64,000 nt of DNA, from positions 682,001 through 746,000 of the forward strand of contig CBDCGU010000003.1 of the NCBI GenBank assembly GCA_965216945.1, read 5' to 3'. Under the pieces are notes generated by a model. The model did not search any database. It saw only the letters and a program-made list of their open reading frames with translations, and had not been told where the DNA came from. This DNA comes from DATHZQ01 sp965216945 (lineage in GTDB: Bacteria > Actinomycetota > Acidimicrobiia > Spongiisociales > UBA5794). How positions within the stretch are numbered: position 1 is the stretch's first letter; every line of letters begins with the position of its first letter. A program made the translations under genes and the position numbers. Below are positions 33,150 through 41,054 of this stretch, in pieces.

Positions 33150-33599
33150 TCAGGCGCAACAACTCTCGGCGCAACACGCACCTTCGTCAGCACCTGCCGT
33201 CACCTGTGCCATCACATCGGAGTCTCCAAGCACGGTGTACACCTCCCACGGCTCTCCGTCGGGCGCATGCACCCACACCTTGTCCTGCCGGGCGTAGCAG
33301 CACTCGACATCGTCCTCGTCGAATGTTGCAAGACCGGCCTGGGTCAGCCGGTCGGCGGCCGCCTTGACCTCGGAGGTCGAACCGACCTCGACACCGAGAT
33401 GATCGATGCGGCCGGCGTCGGCACCCTGGATCAACACCAGCTTGAGCGGGGGCTGATCGATGGCGAAGTTGGCGTATCCGTCGCGGCGCTTGGCCGGCGT
33501 CGCATCGAAGAGCTTCCCATAGAACTCGACGGCTGCATCGATGTCGCTGACCCGCATCGCCAACTGCACCCTGCCTCCGTCGGGAATCGTCGTCGTCAT
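33150..33599 (-). CDS. ArsI/CadI-family glyoxalase-fold enzyme
   Basis: A 149-residue vicinal-oxygen-chelate protein close to mycobacterial CadI and ArsI. It keeps the vicinal cysteines Cys100-Cys101 followed by YARQDKVWV, HLGVEVG, and GEPWEVYTV with a metal-ligand Glu (Glu119). ArsI cleaves the C-As bond of trivalent organoarsenicals with Fe(II), while CadI is induced by cadmium. The first ligand position is Gln12 in RVQLAM, as I recall for CadI. The C-terminus adds two more Cys pairs. ATG 33599 has a perfect AGGAGG ahead. No arsR, arsenite pump or arsenate reductase is nearby. Confidence 0.88.
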   Translation of the reverse strand: MTTTIPDGGRVQLAMRVSDIDAAVEFYGKLFDATPAKRRDGYANFAIDQPPLKLVLIQGADAGRIDHLGVEVGSTSEVKAAADRLTQAGLATFDEDDVECCYARQDKVWVHAPDGEPWEVYTVLGDSDVMAQVTAGADEGACCAESCCA

Positions 33600-33612
33600 G
33601 CTGTCCTCCTGA

Positions 33613-33664
33613 TATATCGACTCATGTCTATATGGATGCTGGCACATCCATCGATATACGTCAA
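33613..33664 (-). promoter_or_regulatory. Candidate metal-responsive operator of the cadI-like gene
   Basis: TATATCGA (33613-33620) and TCGATATA (33651-33658) are perfect inverted repeats, with TGGATG/CATCCA (33633-33638/33645-33650) nested inside. The stretch is AT-rich against a GC-rich background and includes TTGACG (minus strand, 33664-33659), a possible -35. An ArsR/SmtB-type repressor is the likely ligand; none is encoded nearby. Confidence 0.5.
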
Positions 33665-33709
33665 TATGTTTCTTCCCCAGGACGCGCAGACCACGGTGAG
33701 GCCGCTGGC

Positions 33710-35050
33710 TCAGGACTGAACGGGGACGGGCTGCTCGGGCCGCACTCGCCGGAATCGCACAGTGACGCGGGCTCCGCCTCCCGGCCGGTCGCCCACCTGC
33801 AGGCTCCCCCCCGTCCGCTCCGCCGCCCGCTGCACGATGTCGAGACCGAGCCCGGTCGACCCGGCGGTGGAAGTTCCTCGCGCAACGACATCGCTCTCGG
33901 CGAAGCCCGGGCCGCGATCGTCGACGATCATCGCCACGCCGTCTTCGCCCTCCGGGCCCGCCCAGACGGCATAGTCGGTGCCCGGCGGAGTGTGGGCGAA
34001 GATGTTCTCCATGAGGGTGTCGACCACGGCCCCCAACTCCTCGGCACTCATCGGCACCAGCAACGCTCCACCCGTCGTGTGGATCTCGGCGGCCCGATCC
34101 TGATCGTCGGCGAGCACCTTCCAGAACGTCGCACGGTGGCGCACGACGGCAGCCAGATCCGCGGTCTGCGTGCCTTGCCCGGACTCCCGTGCCGGCCGCC
34201 GAGCTTCCTCGATCATCCTGTCGACGGCTCGCTCGAGACGGTCGATGTCCGCCCGCAAGCTCGCTGCCGCATCCGTGTCGCTGAGCGTGTCGGCTTGCAG
34301 GCGGAGAGCGGTGAGCGGGGTCCGCAGCCGGTGGGAGAGATCGGCCACCGACTCGCGCTCGGCGTCGAGCAGCCCGTCGAGGCGGGAGGCGAGGAAGTTG
34401 AACGCCTCACCGACGTCGGCGACCTCTGCAGGTCCGCCGGGCTCGACGCGTACTTCGAGGTCTCCGCCACCCATGGCCCGGGCCGCCCGCGAGAGCTCGG
34501 ACACAGGACGGACGATGTTGCGACCGAGTCGATCGGCGGCGACGGCGGCCACGACAACGAGAAACACACCGAGCGCACCGAGCATCAACCACGCCGTCCC
34601 GACCCCTTCGCGCAGTTCGTCGTCCGAGACGACCGTGCGCACGACGACCGTCGACCCCTCAGCAGGGGTGTCCGCAACGAGCACCGGAACGAGCACCTCC
34701 GCCCCGCCGTCGATCTGGGCGGTGAAGGCGGCACCGCTCCGGGCTTGGACGAGCCCAGGCGTGTCTTCGTACGGCGCGCCCACGCCGCGCCCGTTGGGAA
34801 ACACGATGGTGAACGTCTCCTCGCTGCCGAACGCCTCGAGCACGGCCCGAGCCAGATCGGGAGTCACCCGCGCACCGGCGGTGGCCGGGGCGACGGCAAC
34901 CGCCGCCGCGATGGCCTGCGCATCCCTCTCGGCTCGAAAGAGCGCCCGATCGGCAGCCTGGTTGCGAACGAGCAACGCCAATGGCACGAGAAAGGCGAGG
35001 ACCACGAGAAGCGTCACGGCCAGTGACACGAGTGCCAGGCTGCGCCTCAT
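33710..35050 (-). CDS. Sensor histidine kinase
   Basis: This is a 446-residue membrane kinase: helix 1 (about 5-27), an external sensor region (about 28-150), helix 2 (about 152-175), a HAMP domain (about 176-228), the dimerisation domain with phospho-acceptor His240 in DLSHRLRTP, and an ATPase domain with NIFAHTP (N-box), DDRGPGF (G1) and STGLGLDIV (G2). ATG 35050 overlaps the response-regulator stop (ATGA), so the two are translated together. The external domain has no Cys or recognisable ligand site. MprB/CseC-like envelope-stress kinases share this layout. Confidence 0.92.
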   Translation of the reverse strand: MRRSLALVSLAVTLLVVLAFLVPLALLVRNQAADRALFRAERDAQAIAAAVAVAPATAGARVTPDLARAVLEAFGSEETFTIVFPNGRGVGAPYEDTPGLVQARSGAAFTAQIDGGAEVLVPVLVADTPAEGSTVVVRTVVSDDELREGVGTAWLMLGALGVFLVVVAAVAADRLGRNIVRPVSELSRAARAMGGGDLEVRVEPGGPAEVADVGEAFNFLASRLDGLLDAERESVADLSHRLRTPLTALRLQADTLSDTDAAASLRADIDRLERAVDRMIEEARRPARESGQGTQTADLAAVVRHRATFWKVLADDQDRAAEIHTTGGALLVPMSAEELGAVVDTLMENIFAHTPPGTDYAVWAGPEGEDGVAMIVDDRGPGFAESDVVARGTSTAGSTGLGLDIVQRAAERTGGSLQVGDRPGGGARVTVRFRRVRPEQPVPVQS

Positions 35051-35727
35051 GTGGGATCGACGAGCTTCACGCCTACGCCGAAGACGGTTTGCAGGTACCG
35101 GCTCTGCGCCGCCGACTCTCCGAGCTTCTTGCGAAGCCACGATAGGTGCACGTCGACCGTCTTCTCGCTGCCGCCATAGGGCTGCCGCCAGACCTCTGCG
35201 AGCAGCTCACGCTTCGACACCACCTCACCATGGCGTTCCGCAAGGAAACGGAGCAGGTCGAATTCCTTGGGACTGAGCTCGAGTCGAAGACCGTCGAGCC
35301 GCGCCTCGCGCGAGGCCGCATCGACGGTGAGGTCGCCAACGACGATGGGGCCGGGCCGCCCGTCGTCACCCACACGACGCAGCACGGCGCGAACGCGCGC
35401 TTCGAGTTGGTCGACCGAGAACGGCTTGACCAGATAGTCGTCGGCGCCGGCATTCAACGTGCGCACCACGTCGCGATCGTCGCTGCGGGCGGTGGCCACG
35501 ATGATGGGGACCTCGCTCACGGCCCGAATCATCTTCATGAGCTCCGAGCCGTCCAGGTCCGGCAGACCCATGTCGAGAATGACGAGATCCGGAGAGCTCT
35601 TCACGACCGACTGCAAGCCCTCCATCGCCGAGGGAACTGCGATGACGTCGTATCCTTGGTCGGCGAGGACACGGGAGACGAGCTCACGAATGCGTTGCTC
35701 GTCCTCGATGATGACGACTGCGGCCAT
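35047..35727 (-). CDS. OmpR-family response regulator
   Basis: This 226-residue regulator has a receiver domain with the acidic pocket Glu8-Asp9, phospho-acceptor Asp52 (VILDMGLPD) and Lys101 (YLVKPF). Its C-terminal winged helix contains EKTVDVHLSWLRKKLG. It pairs with the kinase gene downstream. The frame opens at 35778, but homology supports ATG 35727. Two 11-bp direct repeats 22 bp apart lie just upstream, between it and a divergent membrane-protein gene, a spacing typical of OmpR-family binding. Autoregulation and control of the divergent gene are likely. Confidence 0.93.
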   Translation of the reverse strand: MAAVVIIEDEQRIRELVSRVLADQGYDVIAVPSAMEGLQSVVKSSPDLVILDMGLPDLDGSELMKMIRAVSEVPIIVATARSDDRDVVRTLNAGADDYLVKPFSVDQLEARVRAVLRRVGDDGRPGPIVVGDLTVDAASREARLDGLRLELSPKEFDLLRFLAERHGEVVSKRELLAEVWRQPYGGSEKTVDVHLSWLRKKLGESAAQSRYLQTVFGVGVKLVDPT

Positions 35728-35754
35728 GAGCCATAAGGCTAGGCGGGTTCGACC

Positions 35755-35787
35755 AATTCTCAAGGTCGAGTTATACAATCCTTAAGG
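35755..35787. promoter_or_regulatory. Direct-repeat site for the OmpR-family regulator
   Basis: AATTCTCAAGG (35755-35765) and AATCCTTAAGG (35777-35787) match at 9 of 11 positions and are offset by exactly 22 bp, two helical turns. They lie between the divergent regulator and membrane-protein genes. A similar element occurs at 6633-6650 upstream of htrA. Confidence 0.5.
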
Positions 35788-35823
35788 GGCTGTTGACCAC
35801 GTCACAAGGAGGTGCTTTGCACA

Positions 35824-36477
35824 ATGGTGTCATTGCGGCAGAGACTCCTTCTCGTCGCCGGCTGGGCTGTAGCAGCCGTCGCCACCGGATTGGTTTCGGC
35901 GGGTGCTGTAGCAGTAGCCGGGGGGCAGGTCACCGACCGACCCCTCCGGCCACTGTCGGCGGCCGAAGTAGCTGCTCTCCCGGTGACAATCGAGGACTCA
36001 TGCTTGACGAGCGAGCGCCTTGCCTCCGGCGGCTCAGCCTCCTTGAACACATGTCCTGACCGGGAAGGCAGCAGCGGCCCCTTTGCGCCCGGCGACGTAG
36101 CAGCCCGGCCGGCCGAGAGGGAGGAACCCGCGGTGGTGGCCCTTCCCCCGATCGACGTGCCCGAGTCGGCGGCGACCGACGATGCCTCCTTCGACGAGTC
36201 GTTTCCCGAAGACGCCGAGATTCCTCCCGTGCCCCCTCGCCCACCTGAGCCGACCGTCGTCGAGCTCGTGGGTGGCCGCGTGAGCGTCACCCTGGTCGAG
36301 GGGGCGATCGTGCTCAGCGCCGCCACCCCGCGAGCCGGCTTTGTCGCGGATCTCCGGTTCGAACGGTCCGACGAGCTCACGGTCACCTTCTGGGACGGCC
36401 AGCATCTCTCGATTCTCACCGCCACCGTCGGCGAAGACGGGGCGCTCGATCTGGCTCCTGAAGAATCCGAGACGTAG
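35824..36477 (+). CDS. Single-pass secreted or membrane-anchored protein, unknown
   Basis: I do not recognise this 217-residue protein. It has an N-terminal hydrophobic helix (about residues 8-33), then an acidic, Pro-rich segment with two Cys, and a C-terminal beta-rich part (VVELVGGRVSVTLVEGAIVL and FWDGQHLSILTATVGED). It is probably exported and tethered. AAGGAGG lies 11 nt before ATG 35824. It diverges from the two-component operon across a shared direct-repeat operator, which suggests that it is a target of that system or an accessory to it. Confidence 0.65.
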   Translation: MVSLRQRLLLVAGWAVAAVATGLVSAGAVAVAGGQVTDRPLRPLSAAEVAALPVTIEDSCLTSERLASGGSASLNTCPDREGSSGPFAPGDVAARPAEREEPAVVALPPIDVPESAATDDASFDESFPEDAEIPPVPPRPPEPTVVELVGGRVSVTLVEGAIVLSAATPRAGFVADLRFERSDELTVTFWDGQHLSILTATVGEDGALDLAPEESET

Positions 36478-36494
36478 TCACCAGCCCGACCGCG

Positions 36495-36500
36495 TAGGTT
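36495..36500 (+). promoter_or_regulatory. -10 element upstream of the MBL-fold hydrolase
   Basis: TAGGTT would start transcription near 36507, leaving a leader of about 25 nt that contains GGAGG (36521-36525) before GTG 36532. Confidence 0.4.
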
Positions 36501-36531
36501 GGTGGTGCACGCCACGACAGGGAGGCCGGTA

Positions 36532-37266
36532 GTGCTCGAGATCGCAGACGGCATCAGATGGATCGAGGGGTCTCGCACCAACTTCTACATCGTCTCCGAC
36601 GGCGACGACACCCTCCTCATCGACACCGGCTACCCACGTGACTACGAGCTGATCACGACCGCACTGGACACCATCGACCGCACGCCAGCAGACGTCACCG
36701 CCGTGCTCCTGACACACGGCCACGTCGACCATCTCGGCTCGGCAGAGCGGATCCGCAGCGCCCATGGCGCCGCGGTGCACGCCCATGAGCGCGAGGCTGC
36801 CCAGGTGCGCGGCGAGGTGGAGGAACGCATCAGCAACGGATACATGCTCTCCCGGCTGTGGTGGCCCAAGATGCTCTCGTTCCTTCGCAACGTGATCACC
36901 GCCGGAGCGCTGGGCGTCGACCACGTGGCCGAAGTCAGCACGTTCGACGGCAGCGCGCTCCTCGATTTGCCGGGGGCACCGGTACCTGTGTTCACCCCGG
37001 GCCACACCTCGGGCCACTGTGCTTTCCACTTCCCCGACCGCGGCGCACTCATCACCGGCGACGCGCTGGTCACCCACGACTCACTCACGCAGCAGCGGGG
37101 ACCCCGCCTGCTCACCCGTGCGTTCAACCACGACCAGAGCCAAGCGGTGGCGTCGCTCGAGCGGTTGCGATCACTCGAGGCGACGGTGGTCCTCCCCGGT
37201 CACGGCCCGCCGTTCCGGGGCAGTCCCGCCGATGCCGTCGAGCGGGCGCTGCGCAACTCAGCCTGA
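36532..37266 (+). CDS. Metallo-beta-lactamase-fold hydrolase
   Basis: This 244-residue cytoplasmic protein has the metal motif THGHVDHLGS and further ligands in TPGHTSGH, ITGDAL and LPGHGPPF, in the order expected of glyoxalase II-like hydrolases. The substrate is unknown; lactones, thioesters and RNA are all used in the superfamily. GTG 36532 follows GGAGG by six bases. An upstream GTG at 36505 is in frame but less likely. It ends 12 bp from the convergent ABC-F gene. Confidence 0.85.
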   Translation: MLEIADGIRWIEGSRTNFYIVSDGDDTLLIDTGYPRDYELITTALDTIDRTPADVTAVLLTHGHVDHLGSAERIRSAHGAAVHAHEREAAQVRGEVEERISNGYMLSRLWWPKMLSFLRNVITAGALGVDHVAEVSTFDGSALLDLPGAPVPVFTPGHTSGHCAFHFPDRGALITGDALVTHDSLTQQRGPRLLTRAFNHDQSQAVASLERLRSLEATVVLPGHGPPFRGSPADAVERALRNSA

Positions 37267-37278
37267 GGAAAGGCCCCC

Positions 37279-38877
37279 TCAGGCCAGGGCGACGAGGTCG
37301 AGCATCGACTCGTCGAAATAGCTCGTGGCCCCGTCCGGCATGAGAATCGCACGGTCCGGAGCCAGCGCCTCGACAAAATCGGTGTCGTGGCTCACCAGGA
37401 TCAGCGTCCCCTCGTACGCATGGAGCGCACCGAGCAGCGCCGTCTTTGCCTGCGGATCGAGGTTGTTCGTCGGCTCGTCCAGCAGCAGGACGTTGTGGGC
37501 GCCAACCGACACTCGTGCCAGAGCGAGTTTCGTCTTCTCCCCGCCCGAGAGCGTCCCGGCCTCCTGATCGACCTTGTCCGCAAGGAGAAAGTGACCGAGG
37601 ATCGAACGCAGCTGCCGATCGGGCAGCGACGACACATCCCGCATGTGCTCCAGGACAGTTGCTGTGGGCCGGATCTGCTCGTGTTCCTGTGCGTAGTAGC
37701 CAAGCGATGCGTTGTGCCCGAGCTCCACCTCACCGAGATCGGCGGGTTCGACGCCGGCCAGGATCCGCAGGAGCGTTGTCTTGCCGGCTCCGTTGAGTCC
37801 GATGATGATCAGGCGCTCGCCACGGTCGACGTCGACATCGACATCCACGAACACGACGTTGTGACCAAATGCCTTCGCCAGGCCGAGCGCCTTGAGAGGG
37901 GTGCGCCCCGACGGCACGGGTTGCGGGAAGTCGACTGCCACAGACCGGGCCTGCTTGCCGATCTCGACGCGCTGCATCTTCATCTTCTCGACACGGGTCT
38001 CCCAGGAGCGGGCTCGTTTCGCCATCTTCTCCGTGGTGCCCTTGAAGCGCCGGATGCCCTCCTCCAGGCGAGCGATCTTCTCGTCCTGGTGCTTGCGCTC
38101 CCGAATCCGCTGCTCTCGCCGCCGCTCCCGCTCGGTGAGGTAGTAGCTGTAGTTGCCGCGGAAAGGCTCGAGGCGGCCGTCCTCGACGGCAAGCACCGAG
38201 GTGATCGACTCATCGAGCAGCGGGAGATCGTGGCTGATCACGAGCAGTCCCCCGCGGTACGAGGCCAGAAAATCCATCAGCCATGCCTTCGCATCGAGGT
38301 CGAGGTGGTTGGTGGGTTCGTCCAGCAACAGCGTGTCGGTCTCCGCAAAGAGAATGCGCGCCAGCTCGACCCGGCGGCGCTGCCCGCCGGACATGGTCAC
38401 GACGGGCTGGTCGAGCTCATCGCTCTGGATGCCGAGCGAGTGGGCAAACCGCTTTGCCTCGGCTTTGGCGACGTACCCCCCGGCCGCGGTGAACTCATCC
38501 TCGAGTCTGGCGAATCGGCGGATGAGACGATCGCGCACCGCGCCGGATTCCGCCTCCATCCGGCGCCGCACCTGCTCCATCTGGCGCTCGAGGGTTCCGA
38601 TGGCGCGCGCCATGAGGATGCGCTCCAGCGCAGTGATCTCTGCATCCTCGACCTCGCGCAGCGCCGCCTCCTGCGAGAGGTAGCCGACGATCCCGGAGCG
38701 GGCGAGATGCCCGCCGGCCGGGGTGCGCTCTTCGGCGAGTGTGCGCATCAGGGTGGTCTTTCCCGCACCGTTCGGCCCCACCAGCCCGACCTTGTCGCCG
38801 GGTTGGAGTGAGAAGGAGACGCCGGAGATCAGACGGCGTGCTCCGGCGTCGACCGCAATGTCGCGGGCAATGATCAT
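37279..38877 (-). CDS. ABC-F family ATPase
   Basis: A 532-residue soluble protein with two ABC ATPase domains and no membrane region. Walker A motifs are GPNGAGKTT and GLNGAGKTT; signatures are MSGGQRRR and LSGGEKTK. A charged linker rich in Arg, Lys and Glu joins the domains, the region that reaches the ribosomal tRNA sites in ABC-F proteins. It probably rescues or regulates ribosomes; some members give antibiotic resistance, which cannot be inferred here. The start is leaderless (TAACCT six bases upstream on the minus strand). Confidence 0.92.
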   Translation of the reverse strand: MIIARDIAVDAGARRLISGVSFSLQPGDKVGLVGPNGAGKTTLMRTLAEERTPAGGHLARSGIVGYLSQEAALREVEDAEITALERILMARAIGTLERQMEQVRRRMEAESGAVRDRLIRRFARLEDEFTAAGGYVAKAEAKRFAHSLGIQSDELDQPVVTMSGGQRRRVELARILFAETDTLLLDEPTNHLDLDAKAWLMDFLASYRGGLLVISHDLPLLDESITSVLAVEDGRLEPFRGNYSYYLTERERRREQRIRERKHQDEKIARLEEGIRRFKGTTEKMAKRARSWETRVEKMKMQRVEIGKQARSVAVDFPQPVPSGRTPLKALGLAKAFGHNVVFVDVDVDVDRGERLIIIGLNGAGKTTLLRILAGVEPADLGEVELGHNASLGYYAQEHEQIRPTATVLEHMRDVSSLPDRQLRSILGHFLLADKVDQEAGTLSGGEKTKLALARVSVGAHNVLLLDEPTNNLDPQAKTALLGALHAYEGTLILVSHDTDFVEALAPDRAILMPDGATSYFDESMLDLVALA

Positions 38878-38883
38878 GCGACG

Positions 38884-38889
38884 AGGTTA
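38884..38889 (-). promoter_or_regulatory. -10 element of the ABC-F gene (leaderless)
   Basis: TAACCT on the minus strand, then CGTCGC, then ATG 38877. Confidence 0.55.
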
Positions 38890-38901
38890 TCCGGCCGGCG
38901 C

Positions 38902-39783
38902 TCAGTCGAAGAACGCCACGAGCTGGCCACCGAGCAAGGCCTCGCCCGCACCGTTGGGATGGCAGTCGTCGCGGATGCCGATGTGGTTCGGCAGGAGCGG
39001 CCCGAGATCGGGCCCGCGCTGCACACCTGCCAGGGCGGCCGCCGCCCAGTCCGCCGCCTCCGCGGTGATCGCCGGACCGTCGGCGCCCGTGGACGAGCAC
39101 ACCTGCCCGCCGCCGTAGAAGTTGAGCGGCGAGATCCAGATCGGAATCCCGGGATCCCGAGAGTGGATCTGCTCGACCACGTGGCTGAGCCACGTCTGCT
39201 CGCTGCCGTCGAACACCCCGCCGTGCTCGCCGGCCTTCATGCAGATCTGAACCCACGCCCCGTTGTAGCCGCCTGACGGTCTCCGGCCGTCGTACAGGCC
39301 CCAGTAGAACCCGTAGTCGTCGTTGCCGGGATTGCCCCAGCGGGGCAGGGATCCACCGCCCATCTCGCCGCCGACGAGCTTGTCCACGGAGGATGCGGCG
39401 AGATAGCCCTCCACCGCCTGCCCGGTGTTGGAACAGCCAACGACACCGATGGGGCCCATGGCCGATCCCGAGCTGACCGGAGCGGCGGTTGTCGTCGTCG
39501 GAGGCTGCGTCGTCGTCGTGGTGGTCGTCGTCGAGGTGGTGGTCGTGCTCGTCGTCGTCGATGAACTCGTCGTCGTGGCTTCGGCCCGGGTAGTCGACGT
39601 CGGCGAAGTGGACGTACTCTCGCCCCCGGCCGCACCGGCATCTGCGGCGATCGATGGAGCGGTTGGTGCGGCAGCGTCGGAGGTCGAAGTCTCCCCCGAG
39701 ACATCGGACCCACACGCCGCCAAGACCAGCGCGGCGGCCGCGCCGATCAGCAGCATTCGCAGAGGGAGACCACGCCGAGCCAT
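38902..39783 (-). CDS. SGNH-hydrolase-like lipoprotein
   Basis: This is a 293-residue lipoprotein with a signal peptide ending VLAAC (Cys24), a Ser/Thr-rich linker to about residue 100, and a C-terminal domain with GVVGCSNTG as the block-I equivalent, an internal WISPLNFYGGG, and DDCHPNGAG as the block-V Asp-His pair. In block I the usual GDS is replaced by GCS. A deacylase or esterase acting on envelope polymers would fit. It lies 24 bp upstream of the ABC-F gene on the same strand, but that gene has its own promoter inside the gap. Confidence 0.72.
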   Translation of the reverse strand: MARRGLPLRMLLIGAAAALVLAACGSDVSGETSTSDAAAPTAPSIAADAGAAGGESTSTSPTSTTRAEATTTSSSTTTSTTTTSTTTTTTTTQPPTTTTAAPVSSGSAMGPIGVVGCSNTGQAVEGYLAASSVDKLVGGEMGGGSLPRWGNPGNDDYGFYWGLYDGRRPSGGYNGAWVQICMKAGEHGGVFDGSEQTWLSHVVEQIHSRDPGIPIWISPLNFYGGGQVCSSTGADGPAITAEAADWAAAALAGVQRGPDLGPLLPNHIGIRDDCHPNGAGEALLGGQLVAFFD

Positions 39784-39832
39784 CGGAGACAGGATCGTAC
39801 CTGTGATCCCGCGCAAAGTGGCCGGAGCCCGG

Positions 39833-40969
39833 CTACACGCCTTCGCGTTTCAGCCTGCGCTGCAGAGTGACCATCGACTTCAAGGAAAACGCCGCATCGC
39901 TCTTCGACGTCAGCGCCGAGATCGGCTGGATCACGAGATGACGGAGCCCGGCATCGATGAAGTCGCGCAGCTGGACGTGGACCCAATCGAGGGTTCCCCA
40001 GACCACGGTCTCGGCGATGAGGTCGACCGGCACCTTTGCCATCGCAGCCTCCAGCTCGGCCCGACTGAACCGCTGCGGAACGAAGTCCACCATGCCACCG
40101 AAGTCGTCGCCAAGGGGATGGTCGGCACCGTGGGCGCGCCACACCTCATGCGGCGCGAGCAGCGCGGTGAAACGCATCGGCCTCGTGCCGAGCAGCTGCC
40201 GAGCGGCAGACTGGGTCTTGCCGAAGACCACGACCGCCTGCCAGCCGGGAACGATCGAGCTGGCATCGCGTCCCGCGGTCTCCGCAGCGTCACGGATGAC
40301 GGCAAGGCTGTCCGAATAGCCCTGCGGGGTGAACGGCAGCGTGGGATACCAGCCGTCGGCGTACCGACCCGTCAACTCGAGCATGCGGGGACGGTGCGCC
40401 GCGACCCAGATCTCGGGGATCCGCTCCGGCGGTGGCGCCAGGTCCATCACGGCGGAACGGAGATCGAAGTACCGACCCGAGTAGTCGATCGGCCCTTGCG
40501 AAGCGAAACACAACCGTATGACCTGAAGTGCCTCTTCGAGCTGGGAGACCGGGCGGGAGAAGTCCAGGCCGTATGGAGTGATGTTCTCGGCTTCGCCGGC
40601 GCCGATGCCGAGGATGGGAGCCCGCTTCGTCATGTGCGCCAGCGTCATCGCGGTTTGCGCAAGCAGCACCGGGTGGCGGCGGATGGGCTCGGTCACGCCT
40701 ACAGCCAGTCGCACTCGGCCTGCCCGCGGCGCCAGGTAGCCGAGTAGCGCCTGGTAATCGAAGTACGGGTGCGGGGAGACATCCGGATCGGCGAGGAAGG
40801 TGAAGTCGCGATCCCAGATGACCCGCGGGAAGAATCCCTGGAAGTGGTCGACCGTCCAGGCGACGTCGAATCCGGTGGCGCGGGCGACTCGCATCATGAA
40901 GCCGATGCGACGCAACGGTGGCTGGGTGCCGACCGTCAGCCCAATCGTGAATTGGTCCGAGGCAGTCAT
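39833..40969 (-). CDS. LLM-class oxidoreductase, probably F420-dependent
   Basis: This 378-residue TIM-barrel protein of the luciferase-like family has AWTVDHFQGF near the N-terminus, RLAVGVTEP, ILGIGAGEAENITPYG, and PEIWVAAHRPRMLELTGRYADGW. Relatives in actinobacteria mostly use coenzyme F420 (methylenetetrahydromethanopterin-reductase-like); a flavin is the alternative. The substrate is unknown. The start fits a leaderless promoter. It diverges from the FabH-like gene with 85 bp between starts. Confidence 0.88.
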   Translation of the reverse strand: MTASDQFTIGLTVGTQPPLRRIGFMMRVARATGFDVAWTVDHFQGFFPRVIWDRDFTFLADPDVSPHPYFDYQALLGYLAPRAGRVRLAVGVTEPIRRHPVLLAQTAMTLAHMTKRAPILGIGAGEAENITPYGLDFSRPVSQLEEALQVIRLCFASQGPIDYSGRYFDLRSAVMDLAPPPERIPEIWVAAHRPRMLELTGRYADGWYPTLPFTPQGYSDSLAVIRDAAETAGRDASSIVPGWQAVVVFGKTQSAARQLLGTRPMRFTALLAPHEVWRAHGADHPLGDDFGGMVDFVPQRFSRAELEAAMAKVPVDLIAETVVWGTLDWVHVQLRDFIDAGLRHLVIQPISALTSKSDAAFSLKSMVTLQRRLKREGV

Positions 40970-40975
40970 GCGAAC

Positions 40976-40981
40976 AGGCTA
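40976..40981 (-). promoter_or_regulatory. -10 element of the LLM oxidoreductase gene (leaderless)
   Basis: TAGCCT on the minus strand, then GTTCGC, then ATG 40969. Confidence 0.55.
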
Positions 40982-41054
40982 CAAACCGCTGCAAGCTGCG
41001 CCGCACAGCGATCCGGCGAGGGCCATACTGGCGGCCGTCACCGCGAGAGAGCCC

